From: CAUUCF01 sp045580225
Lineage (GTDB): Bacteria; Pseudomonadota; Gammaproteobacteria; UBA9339
Direction of reading: 5' to 3'
Length of the DNA: 15,174 bases
Assembly: GCA_045580225.1 (NCBI GenBank)
Contig: JAZNNJ010000013.1
Coordinates: forward strand, 1 to 15,174
Below are positions 1 through 8,752 of this stretch, one piece after another. Position 1 is the first letter of the stretch; each line of letters opens with the position of its first letter. The translations under genes and the position numbers were made by a program. The notes below the pieces were generated by a model. The model ran no database searches, was not told the origin of the DNA, and saw nothing but the letters and a program-made list of their open reading frames with translations.

Positions 1-1201
<1,201 letters not shown>

Positions 1202-1373
1202 ATAAAAAGTTTTAGCTTTCGCTATATTCAAGCTCAAAAATGAATTACTGTCATTCTTATTATATAGGAATTCATGTCACTCACTTTTGAAAATTCAAAG
1301 TTAGAATTTTCGAGTGCTCACACAAATTGTTTCTTTACTTCAATTCTAAATAACCGGTTTGAACTACCAAACA
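1202..1373 (-). promoter_or_regulatory. rRNA operon leader with boxC-like motif and hairpins
   Basis: This transcribed leader lies between the rRNA promoter and the 16S 5' end. GTGTGAGCACTCG (1311-1323, minus strand) closely resembles the boxC segment GTGTGGGCACTCG of E. coli rrn leaders. Just upstream, a weak boxA-like stretch ends in AACAATTTG. A perfect 8-bp hairpin, GAAAATTC/GAATTTTC with a 7-base loop, follows at 1289-1311. A small TAGC-GAAA-GCTA hairpin with a GNRA-type loop lies at 1213-1224, close to the mature 5' end. Known rrn leaders use such elements for antitermination and 16S processing. The function here is inferred from resemblance and position. Confidence 0.6.
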
Positions 1374-1379
1374 AGTTCG

Positions 1380-1407
1380 ATTGTATCGACTAACTTTTTT
1401 TTGTCAA
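1380..1407 (-). promoter_or_regulatory. sigma70 promoter of the rRNA operon
   Basis: On the minus strand a perfect -35 box TTGACA (1402-1407) is followed after 16 bases by TACAAT (1380-1385), five of six matches to the -10 consensus. An A/T-rich block just upstream of the -35 box could act as an UP element. Transcription should begin near 1373 and run through the leader into 16S. This is the best promoter match I found in the window, fitting a stable RNA gene. Confidence 0.8.
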
Positions 1408-1459
1408 GCATTTTTTTAAAAAAATTAATTATCTGAAAAACTAGTCTTTATCACCTATA

Positions 1460-1482
1460 TAAAACACCAGTAATAATCTGGT
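1460..1482 (-). terminator. weak terminator candidate upstream of the rRNA promoter
   Basis: On the minus strand, ACCAG-ATTATTA-CTGGT forms a 5-bp stem with a 7-base loop, followed directly by GTTTTATA. It lies between der and the co-directional rRNA promoter, where insulation would be expected. The stem is short and the U-tract broken, so this is only a candidate for ending the ileS-der transcript, about 440 bases after der. Confidence 0.3.
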
Positions 1483-1924
1483 TTAATCCAAAAATTATAA
1501 GTTAAAATAATTTACTAACAATATTCCTAATCGAAATATTTTTTACCTACACTTCCTTAATTCAAGATATAAACCTTTAAATATATAGCCCATCAGATCT
1601 ATTATTATTTTTCAATCATTAGTTAGATGATTAATTTTTACGATTAAATAATCCATCATCAACATTCTTTCCATTTTTAATTCTAAATAAGTAGTACATT
1701 CATGTAATTTACCTGCCTATACACCTATGACCGTGGAAAGCTAAGCTCAATGCAGCACCTCCTGTTTTTATAGCAACTTTTTTTAAATAATTTAGTCGCA
1801 CCGTCTACAAATAAAACTTCAGATTAAAATATAATTTCGCATTAACACTTTTTTGATATAATACCGTTTTTATATGATACCACCTGTATTTTATATCAGA
1901 TCATCTCAATTAATTACCAAAAAA
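1483..1924. other. AT-rich intergenic region, no supported gene
   Basis: This stretch lies downstream of der and upstream of the rRNA promoter. I find no ORF with recognisable protein character. Two things stand out. An imperfect inverted repeat has arms TGATATAA (1854-1861) and TTATATCA (1891-1898) but no T-run placed for a terminator. A near-perfect Shine-Dalgarno sequence, AGGAGGTG on the minus strand around 1756-1763, lies in otherwise very AT-rich DNA and leads only into a 13-codon frame from a TTG. The most likely reading is decayed sequence left after gene loss. Confidence 0.5.
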
Positions 1925-3226
1925 TCACTTTTCATCAAAAATCAATCTAATAGGAATGCTACTCAAACCAAAATTTGCCCTAAAACAATGCTCCAAATAT
2001 CGTAAATAACTATCTGGTAATTTTTTCACCCTACTACCATGCAAAATAAAAGTTAACGGATTATAATGCCCAAAATGAACATATCTTATTTTAACCGGAC
2101 GTCCTTTAACTAAAGGAGGATGGTGATGTAACATTGCGCGAATTAATACTTGATTAAGCTGATTAGTTTTAAACTTTTGATAAGCTTTTTTGTATAATTC
2201 ATCAATTTTTTTAAACATATTCTTGATACCAACTCCTTTAACTGCTGAAACCCATAAATATGTAATTAAAGGCACAAAACTGATTCGCTCTGTCAATTGC
2301 TCAATCAATTTCTTTTTTTGTTCAATTGACAATAATTCTTCCTTATTAAAAACAACTAAAATTAATTTACCCTGTTTCCAAACTTCCCCTGCAATACTAA
2401 CATCTTGCTCAGTAATTCCAACAACAGCATCAACTAATAACAAAACAATTTCCACTTCTTCTAGTAATTGATTAACTTTTAAAAAGGCTAATTGCTCAAT
2501 TTGCGAATCAATTTTATACCTTTTTTTAACTCCAGCTGTATCAATAAAACAATAACGCTTATTCTGATAAACTAAAGGAACTTCTATATAATCCCTTGTA
2601 GTTCCAGCAATATTACTCGTTATCAATCTATTTTCGCCAATCAAATGGTTAATCAAAGTAGACTTACCAGCATTAGGCTTTCCTATTACTGCAATTTTTA
2701 AATCCTTTTCCTCTTGAAACACTGCCACTTTAGGTAAAAACTCCAAAATTGCCTCTTTCAAGTTACTAATCCCTACATTATGTTCAGCAGATACAGCATA
2801 TACCGGATAACCCAATCCAATAAAGTCAGAAATAATCAAATCCGGATCATTAAAGTCAATCTTATTTACAACTAATAATACTGGTTTATCCAAACGACGA
2901 ATTTTTTCGATAAAAATCTCATCCCCTATGGTCAATCCTTTTTTTCCATCTACAACTAATAAAATTACCGCCGCCTCTTGCAATACAATATCTACTTGTC
3001 GAACAATCAACGCACCAAAATCATTATCCGTTACTTTACCGTCAACTCCTCCCGTATCAACCAAAACCAACTTACAATTATCCCACTCTAAAGTATGATA
3101 ATTACGATCCCTAGTTAAATTCTTCACATTAGAAACTAACGCCTTGCGTTCTCCCACTAGACGATTAAATAATGTTGACTTACCAACATTAGAACAACCT
3201 ACTAAAGCAACAACCGGTAATTTCAT
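1925..3226 (-). CDS. der: ribosome-assembly GTPase Der (EngA)
   Basis: Der is a tandem-GTPase factor for 50S subunit maturation, acting in the cytoplasm. The 433-residue protein is close to the usual bacterial length. The first G domain has P-loop GCSNVGKS (10-17), DTGG (57-60) and NKID (121-124). The second has GKPNAGKS (182-189), the TTRD switch (209-212) and DTAG (229-232). A KH-like domain follows from about 350, including the GRPVKIRY stretch (375-382). Two departures are visible: the first P-loop reads CSN where family members usually have RPN, and the G4 motif of the second domain is NKEE (294-297) instead of NKxD. The ATG overlaps the surA stop by four bases (ATGA), implying translational coupling. 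It is the last gene of the operon. Identity is certain; the effect of the G4 change is unknown. Confidence 0.97.
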   Translation of the reverse strand: MKLPVVALVGCSNVGKSTLFNRLVGERKALVSNVKNLTRDRNYHTLEWDNCKLVLVDTGGVDGKVTDNDFGALIVRQVDIVLQEAAVILLVVDGKKGLTIGDEIFIEKIRRLDKPVLLVVNKIDFNDPDLIISDFIGLGYPVYAVSAEHNVGISNLKEAILEFLPKVAVFQEEKDLKIAVIGKPNAGKSTLINHLIGENRLITSNIAGTTRDYIEVPLVYQNKRYCFIDTAGVKKRYKIDSQIEQLAFLKVNQLLEEVEIVLLLVDAVVGITEQDVSIAGEVWKQGKLILVVFNKEELLSIEQKKKLIEQLTERISFVPLITYLWVSAVKGVGIKNMFKKIDELYKKAYQKFKTNQLNQVLIRAMLHHHPPLVKGRPVKIRYVHFGHYNPLTFILHGSRVKKLPDSYLRYLEHCFRANFGLSSIPIRLIFDEK

Positions 3227-4164
3227 GGGTTAACTTGTATATAAGATTGTTCTCGCAACTCCTTTACCCAATTATCCATTCTCTTCGCTACCTCATTTTG
3301 AAAAAGTTCCTGCCTAATCTTCTCTTTTATTTTATCTAACGACTCTACTTCTATCTTCAATATTTTTAACCAATGCCAACCATTATCAGCACGAATCAAA
3401 TCTGACACTACTCCAGCATGATCCATTTCAACAAGATATTTATGAAAAATCTCCGGAAAGTCATTCAATGTCCCCAACCCTAAATCAGTAATTGACCATA
3501 ACTCAGCAAACTCAGAATTTGCACCGATATCTTCTCTATCTTCAATTTTGCTTATATAAGCATACCAATGGTTACGTTCTATTAAAGCTTTAAGTTTTGA
3601 CTTTTCGATACTCTCATCATGATAAACCATATCAATCACATGGTAACGTTTAAAATTTACATCTTTATACCTTCTCTTCATTTCAATTTCCAAATCTTGA
3701 TCAGATATTTTTACAAACGATCCAAAATTACTATAAACTAAGCGAGAAAGAATGACTTGATTACGAATGTTTTCACGGTAATGATCTTCATTCATACCCA
3801 TACTAAAATAAACTTCTTTTAACATTTGTTCCTGAGTTATTTTGTTATGCACTGCAATATTTCTTATTATCTCATCTAATTCACTATCGTTAACACTTAA
3901 ACCATTTTGCTTTGCAATTTGTAGTTGCAAAGTTTGATTAATCCAAGCATCTAATACTAATTTGTAATCACTTTCATTCAACTGATTTTTACGAGTTTGA
4001 TTTTGATACAAACTCAGTTGACGATGGTATTCAGAATAAGTTAAAATAGAATCATTAACTATAGCCTTAACTCCATCTATACGATGCAAATCAGCTGACG
4101 ATACCCCTAACCAGCCCCATATTAATAAACCAAATATCTTTTTTAATTTTTTTTCAATAACCAT
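3223..4164 (-). CDS. surA: periplasmic chaperone SurA, single parvulin domain
   Basis: SurA escorts outer-membrane proteins, LptD among them, through the periplasm to the BAM complex. The N-terminus is a signal peptide: basic residues, a hydrophobic stretch (about 10-22) and a likely cleavage after VSSA (24). The SurA N-terminal chaperone domain follows (about 25-150; IVNDSILTYSEY, 35-46). One parvulin-like domain spans about 172-272, with its typical ending NGWHWLKI (261-268), then the C-terminal helix (about 275-313) that packs on the N-domain in known SurA. At 313 residues it is much shorter than E. coli SurA (428), which has two parvulin domains. The remaining domain is divergent and may lack isomerase activity. 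The start overlaps the lptD stop by 11 bases and its stop overlaps der. The lptD-surA pairing is widely conserved in Gammaproteobacteria. Confidence 0.9.
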   Translation of the reverse strand: MVIEKKLKKIFGLLIWGWLGVSSADLHRIDGVKAIVNDSILTYSEYHRQLSLYQNQTRKNQLNESDYKLVLDAWINQTLQLQIAKQNGLSVNDSELDEIIRNIAVHNKITQEQMLKEVYFSMGMNEDHYRENIRNQVILSRLVYSNFGSFVKISDQDLEIEMKRRYKDVNFKRYHVIDMVYHDESIEKSKLKALIERNHWYAYISKIEDREDIGANSEFAELWSITDLGLGTLNDFPEIFHKYLVEMDHAGVVSDLIRADNGWHWLKILKIEVESLDKIKEKIRQELFQNEVAKRMDNWVKELREQSYIQVNP

Positions 4165-6571
4165 TTTGCCACTTTGCCAGTTGATCTTGATAATTAGGGA
4201 TGTCCTGTTTAATTAACCCGCGAACATCCCTTATCTCCATAGAAGTTAACCCTTTCAAGCTAAATTGTAAATAAATTTTAGTATCATAATTCTTACTAAA
4301 ATCACTACCAATACTAACAAATTCTTGCCCAACGATCACTCTTAATGCCCAACAACATCCATTATAACTAATTCCAGCAAAATAATCCTGAACCCGATGG
4401 TAACTAATATTATAATTCATCTTACCAATAGCTTGCCAGCCTCTAAATAAATTAATACTACCTGCAATACCAAATCTATGCAAATCTACCGGTTGATTCT
4501 GCTTATATTGATCACCATTTATGCCAAAGTGGTACCATACGTTAAATACTTGATCAGGAGAATAGGCATATTTTCCCATTAATCTAACCGAATCAACTTT
4601 ATTATCTTTAAAATTCCAAGCACTATCTAAAATTAAACTAACTTGCCGGTTAAAATAACCTCTTAACTGAAAACAAAGAGGAGAAAGATGATTATTAACT
4701 AATGGATCATCACTATAACTATTTTTTAACTGTACTCGATGCTTTTGAAAAGCGTATACCTGTACTAAATTAAAACTAAAACGTTCAAAAGCATCCTTAT
4801 CTAATAATCTAGATTTCAATTTAATAATTAATTGATTACTATCTCCAAAACGATCCTTTCCAGCAAAACGATTCTCCCTCAACAATTGCTCACAATCCAC
4901 GCTAGTTAAAAAAGAATCAAATAAAGGAAAATGGTCTTGATTGCGATAAGGCACAAAATGATATACTAAACTAGGTTCTAACGTTTGTTTAATATTAGAG
5001 AAACTTGTTAATTTACGCTCCAAATATAAAGTCTGCCCGACCTTAAAAGAAGGGACAGCGTTTACCAAAGAATGATTTCTATAATCTCTATACTCCCACA
5101 ATTGGTAATAATTACTGAATAATCGCATAGTAATATCACTATACCAATAACTAGTAAATTCCTTTTTCATTTTTAAAAAAGGTTCAAAATACCCTCTTCC
5201 GCTTATTACATGAGGATGATAACCATAAGCACGTTTTTGAAAAACAACCCATTCACCTGTAAACCCATAAGGACATTCTTTCCAAAAATTTCTATACTTA
5301 ACGTTTAACTGAGGCAAACGACGATATTGCTCCACATTATCTCCATATAAAATAGGATGTAAAGTTTGAAAAGCTTCAATTTTAGTTAACCACTGCCAGC
5401 GATCATCTCTATACTCAAGCGCTATACGATTTAATAATTGGTCACGCTCCCCTGATTGATGCAATAATTGTTCAAAATGATAAGTAAAATAATCATCGCT
5501 AGCATAATTCAATTGCCAATTCAATTTCCAAAAGCGATTAAATTGATACTTATGCTCCCAACTGCTTCCAAACCTACTTAATGAACTATCCCTTAATCGC
5601 GCACCAGCATGTTCATCAATCGTCATTAAATTTTTCCAATTTCCTTTAACATCCTTAAATTGTCGGTCATGAAAAATATTACCTAAAAAAAGACGTCCTC
5701 TAGAATTAACAGTTAAATAACGCAATGTATTTTCAAAAAATACTCCTCTCTTACTCATAAAATTCGGTTTAATTAGCCAATCATAATTTGGAGCTAAATT
5801 TAAATATACAGGCATCCCAACTACATAACCAGAATGGTTATTATAATAAGGCATTGACCATAAAATACCACTTTTACGCTTGTGATTTAAAAAAATTTTA
5901 TAATGCGGCCAATAAAAAACCGGTATATTTTTTAAATAGAAAATAGCATGTTGCACATCAGCTTCATTTTCTTCAAAATTAAAGTGAATTTTTTCACCAT
6001 TAATAATCCAAGCACTACTTTCTGGTGAACAGCTACTCAAACTACCATTTGTTATTCGCAACTGTCGGCTAGTATATTCTGCTTTCTCCGCCTTTCCCCA
6101 AAGATAAGTATTCGTTTGATCATCAGTTTGAAGCCGATAATAACTATTTTCCAAAACATAAAACTGTCTTTTAAAATTTAGCATTCCCTTTTCAGCAACA
6201 ACTAAACGCCCCCTTTCTTGAAAAAAAATACCCCCTCTTAATTCTCCCTTAGATAATTTACGATCATCTTCTAAAAATAACAAAATTTGGTCGGCTTTTA
6301 ACTGCCTACCCGGTTGAGTTAATATAACATTACCTTGTAATAAGGACACCCCTTTATCCAAATAAGTAGGATTATCAGCTGTAATTTCAGTTTTTTGAAA
6401 TACTGAACCAGCTACCTCATGCAACTCATTAAATTTACCTCTGCATATATTGCAATCACACTTTTCCCAACCTAAACGCTCACTAAAATTTTGTTCTGAC
6501 TTTGCCCAACCTAAAGAACATAACCAGATTAAGCAATAAATGCACGCATATCGGCCATTTCGGCTAAACAT
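4154..6571 (-). CDS. lptD: LPS-assembly protein LptD
   Basis: LptD is the outer-membrane beta-barrel that, with LptE, inserts lipopolysaccharide into the outer leaflet. The 805-residue protein matches the family. It has a signal peptide (1-23, ending GWA), an OstA-type beta-jellyroll domain (about 60-170; ADNPTYLD and LQGNVILTQPGRQLKAD), then a barrel rich in aromatic and alternating residues. The conserved adjacent cysteines lie at 739-740 (NGCCWALRV), equivalent to the E. coli CC pair. Cys181 matches the pre-barrel cysteine, and N-terminal cysteines lie at 38, 40 and 43, where E. coli has one. Disulfide-controlled maturation therefore appears conserved. The ATG lies inside the 3' end of the hydrolase gene (43-base overlap). 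The signal peptide beginning right at this Met supports the start. Its presence implies an LPS-bearing outer membrane. Confidence 0.96.
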   Translation of the reverse strand: MFSRNGRYACIYCLIWLCSLGWAKSEQNFSERLGWEKCDCNICRGKFNELHEVAGSVFQKTEITADNPTYLDKGVSLLQGNVILTQPGRQLKADQILLFLEDDRKLSKGELRGGIFFQERGRLVVAEKGMLNFKRQFYVLENSYYRLQTDDQTNTYLWGKAEKAEYTSRQLRITNGSLSSCSPESSAWIINGEKIHFNFEENEADVQHAIFYLKNIPVFYWPHYKIFLNHKRKSGILWSMPYYNNHSGYVVGMPVYLNLAPNYDWLIKPNFMSKRGVFFENTLRYLTVNSRGRLFLGNIFHDRQFKDVKGNWKNLMTIDEHAGARLRDSSLSRFGSSWEHKYQFNRFWKLNWQLNYASDDYFTYHFEQLLHQSGERDQLLNRIALEYRDDRWQWLTKIEAFQTLHPILYGDNVEQYRRLPQLNVKYRNFWKECPYGFTGEWVVFQKRAYGYHPHVISGRGYFEPFLKMKKEFTSYWYSDITMRLFSNYYQLWEYRDYRNHSLVNAVPSFKVGQTLYLERKLTSFSNIKQTLEPSLVYHFVPYRNQDHFPLFDSFLTSVDCEQLLRENRFAGKDRFGDSNQLIIKLKSRLLDKDAFERFSFNLVQVYAFQKHRVQLKNSYSDDPLVNNHLSPLCFQLRGYFNRQVSLILDSAWNFKDNKVDSVRLMGKYAYSPDQVFNVWYHFGINGDQYKQNQPVDLHRFGIAGSINLFRGWQAIGKMNYNISYHRVQDYFAGISYNGCCWALRVIVGQEFVSIGSDFSKNYDTKIYLQFSLKGLTSMEIRDVRGLIKQDIPNYQDQLAKWQNGY

Positions 6572-7122
6572 ACTTCATGCCCCATATCATAAAGATGAAA
6601 ATTAACATTCGCTCCACACTTTTTTAAATATTCTGCGCTTTGCATTCCTAAATCAACTGGAACAACTTGATCTCGCTTACCATGTCCCATCCACAACTCT
6701 TTTCCTGATAATTCTTTAAACTGCCTATCAGCTAACCATCCGGACAAAGCTAAAACTCGATCAAACTTAACCTGTTGTTCCATCCAACATTGAATAGCTA
6801 AAACAGCACCTTGCGAAAAACCAGCTAATATTATCGATTTATCTAGAAAATTATTTTCAACCAATTCGCTAATTTGTTTCACCGATTTTTTTAAATCATC
6901 CAAATTAGCCCTACCCTCACCATCCATATCAAACCATGCCGTCAAAGTATTTCCACTTACCCACGACACTGGACGAAAAGGAGCAATAGGAAAAATAAAT
7001 TCCGCTTCCACATTCAAAGAACGATAAATAAAAAAGGCCTCATCCTCTGAACCCGCCCCTAAACCATGTAACCAAATAATCACACGAGACGAATCCTCAG
7101 AACCAAAACGAATAATCTTCAT
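6529..7122 (-). CDS. alpha/beta-hydrolase, phospholipase/carboxylesterase family
   Basis: This is a small cytoplasmic serine hydrolase of the Abhydrolase_2 family (bacterial EstB/YpfH-like carboxylesterases, related to acyl-protein thioesterases). HGLG (19-22) near the N-terminus forms the usual oxyanion-hole loop. The nucleophile elbow is GFSQG with Ser103. Asp151 (GKRDQVVP) and His182 (DMGHEV) complete the triad. At 197 residues it is slightly shorter than the usual 210-225 and has no signal peptide. The substrate cannot be read from sequence. Its ATG overlaps the dapB stop by four bases, and its end overlaps lptD by 43 bases, so it is locked into the operon although it has no known link to lysine or LPS synthesis. 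Confidence 0.88.
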   Translation of the reverse strand: MKIIRFGSEDSSRVIIWLHGLGAGSEDEAFFIYRSLNVEAEFIFPIAPFRPVSWVSGNTLTAWFDMDGEGRANLDDLKKSVKQISELVENNFLDKSIILAGFSQGAVLAIQCWMEQQVKFDRVLALSGWLADRQFKELSGKELWMGHGKRDQVVPVDLGMQSAEYLKKCGANVNFHLYDMGHEVCLAEMADMRAFIA

Positions 7123-7787
7123 AATACTAATAATTCATCAAAGGAATATAATCTATTTTCAGTTTGCTTTAAAAGCATCTCCGCAGCCAACAAAGCTCCC
7201 ATTGCAAAACTATCTCTTGAATAGCAAGTGTGTTTCAATAAAATTTGATCATAAATAGATTCAAAACCAACTTCATGTTCACCCTTAATTTCTCCACAAC
7301 GTATCGATTCTAAATCAACAGCTAAATTATTTTTCAATAAAATCTCCTGCAAAACTAAAGCCGTACCAGAGGGTTTATCTCTTTTAGTTTGATGGTGCTT
7401 TTCTAGTAAATACGCTTGGTAACCATACTTTGCCAAATATTTACTGGTCTGTAATAAAGTCTTCATAAAAATATTCATTCCTAAACTAAAATTATTAGCA
7501 TAGACACCACGACATTGTTTATTTTTACTAACTAATGCTACTTGTTCAAACACATCTCCCCAACCAGTAGTACCAATCACCACTGCTGAACTAAACGCAA
7601 ACAATGTTTCATAATTTTCTTTAAAAGCAGATGGGGTTGAAAAATCGATACTGACAGTACCTCTCAACAAATCTGGTTGAATCGTCTTTGTTTGACTAAA
7701 AACATTAACTACCTCCCAGCCACGCTCTTTAGCTAAAACAGCAACTCTTTCTCCTGTCTTACCATAACCTATTAAACTAATTTTCAT
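7119..7787 (-). CDS. dapB: 4-hydroxy-tetrahydrodipicolinate reductase, short form
   Basis: DapB reduces hydroxy-tetrahydrodipicolinate with NAD(P)H in diaminopimelate/lysine synthesis, feeding peptidoglycan. The nucleotide-binding start MKISLIGYGKTG replaces the GAGGRMG type of E. coli. IGTTGW (71-76) and NNFSLGMNIF (98-107) are present. The signature HHQTKRDKPSGTA (131-143) holds the active-site histidines and lysine (usual form HHxxKxDAPSGTA). At 222 residues it is well short of the E. coli protein (273). The compact layout with IGYGKxG and NFSLGxNIF is, from memory, closer to DapB of Bacteroidetes-like lineages than to enterobacterial DapB. It starts in an ATGA overlap with asd, the enzyme two steps earlier in the pathway. 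The step-between enzyme, DapA, is not in this window. Confidence 0.92.
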   Translation of the reverse strand: MKISLIGYGKTGERVAVLAKERGWEVVNVFSQTKTIQPDLLRGTVSIDFSTPSAFKENYETLFAFSSAVVIGTTGWGDVFEQVALVSKNKQCRGVYANNFSLGMNIFMKTLLQTSKYLAKYGYQAYLLEKHHQTKRDKPSGTALVLQEILLKNNLAVDLESIRCGEIKGEHEVGFESIYDQILLKHTCYSRDSFAMGALLAAEMLLKQTENRLYSFDELLVL

Positions 7788-8752
7788 AATTTTCCTAATT
7801 CATATAAATATTCAGCATTTGCTAAAGCAGCTCCAGCTGCACCACGCACTAAATTATTACCTAAAACCGTCATCTGCCAACATTTATCTTTACCTTTTAA
7901 ATTACCTACGCTTACTTCCATATCAGATAAATGCTTAAGCGGCTGAGGAAATAATAAATCTTCACTATAGTTAATTAGTGTTTTACCATTTTTATCTTTA
8001 AATTTAGTCAACTGTCTAATTAATTGAGTTCTGGTACATGCTATTTTAGTTGTAAAAAATACATTCAATAAATGCCCTAATGATACCGCCACTCTAAAAC
8101 ATTGTACTTGTATTAAACCTGGCGATAAATTACCAAAAATCTTCCTTAATTCTGCAGTAATTTTCTCCTCTTCTCCTGCAATGTAAGGTAAGATATTACC
8201 TTGGATATCCAAAGCCGACACTCCAGGATATCCTGCTCCAGATAAAGATTGCATTGTTGTAAGCTGTAAAGCATCAATTCCTAAACCACTAATAATTGGC
8301 GCTAAAACGATCGACAAAATAGCAACCACACAATTAGGGTTAGTAATTAAATGAAGTCCTTCGTATCCCTTCAACTGCTCACCATTAACTTCTGGAATTA
8401 ATAGCGGGACATCATTTAACAAACGAAAACTACTCGCATTACTAACTACCCAATGTTTTTTAGATAATTCTAACTCCCACTGACTAGCTAAACCAGCATC
8501 TAAACAAGAAAACAGTAATGCTTCCTCGAAATCACCAGTTAAATTTTGCACAACAATATTACTAGCAGAGTAATTAAAACACTTACTCTCTGGAACTAAA
8601 TCTCCGTACCGGTAACCCGAGGAACGTTCAGAAGCAACTAATAATCCAATTTTAAAATAAGGATGATCATTCAATAATGCTACTAACTTTTGCCCAACCA
8701 AACCAGTTGCTCCTAAAATACCAACTGAAATTTTTCTCACACTGCTAACCAA
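7784..8752 (-). CDS. asd: aspartate-semialdehyde dehydrogenase, archaeal/fungal-like type
   Basis: Asd reduces aspartyl phosphate to aspartate semialdehyde, the branch point to lysine/DAP, threonine and methionine. The N-terminal Rossmann motif is GILGATGLVGQ (11-21). The catalytic cysteine is Cys141 in TNPNC. SGAGYPGVSALDI (171-183) and GEEEK (193-197) follow, then Arg220 and His227 (RVAVSLGH), which match the substrate arginine and acid/base histidine. VGILGATG, LVASERSSG, the long SGAGYPGVSALDI block and GEEEK are features I associate with archaeal and fungal enzymes rather than the E. coli 367-residue form. The start is uncertain: the frame opens with TTG at 8752, overlapping the ileS stop, and a GTG lies four codons on (8740). 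Neither has a well-placed Shine-Dalgarno, though GGAG lies 12 bases before the TTG. The stop overlaps dapB. Confidence 0.92.
   Translation of the reverse strand: MVSSVRKISVGILGATGLVGQKLVALLNDHPYFKIGLLVASERSSGYRYGDLVPESKCFNYSASNIVVQNLTGDFEEALLFSCLDAGLASQWELELSKKHWVVSNASSFRLLNDVPLLIPEVNGEQLKGYEGLHLITNPNCVVAILSIVLAPIISGLGIDALQLTTMQSLSGAGYPGVSALDIQGNILPYIAGEEEKITAELRKIFGNLSPGLIQVQCFRVAVSLGHLLNVFFTTKIACTRTQLIRQLTKFKDKNGKTLINYSEDLLFPQPLKHLSDMEVSVGNLKGKDKCWQMTVLGNNLVRGAAGAALANAEYLYELGKL

Noticed and set aside
1854..1898. Inverted repeat TGATATAA/TTATATCA as the terminator of der
   Set aside because: The 29-base loop and the lack of a downstream T-run on either strand make an intrinsic terminator unlikely.
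2190..2471. 93-codon plus-strand frame
   Set aside because: Antisense to der; low-complexity Ser/Thr/Asn composition expected from the complement of AT-rich coding DNA.
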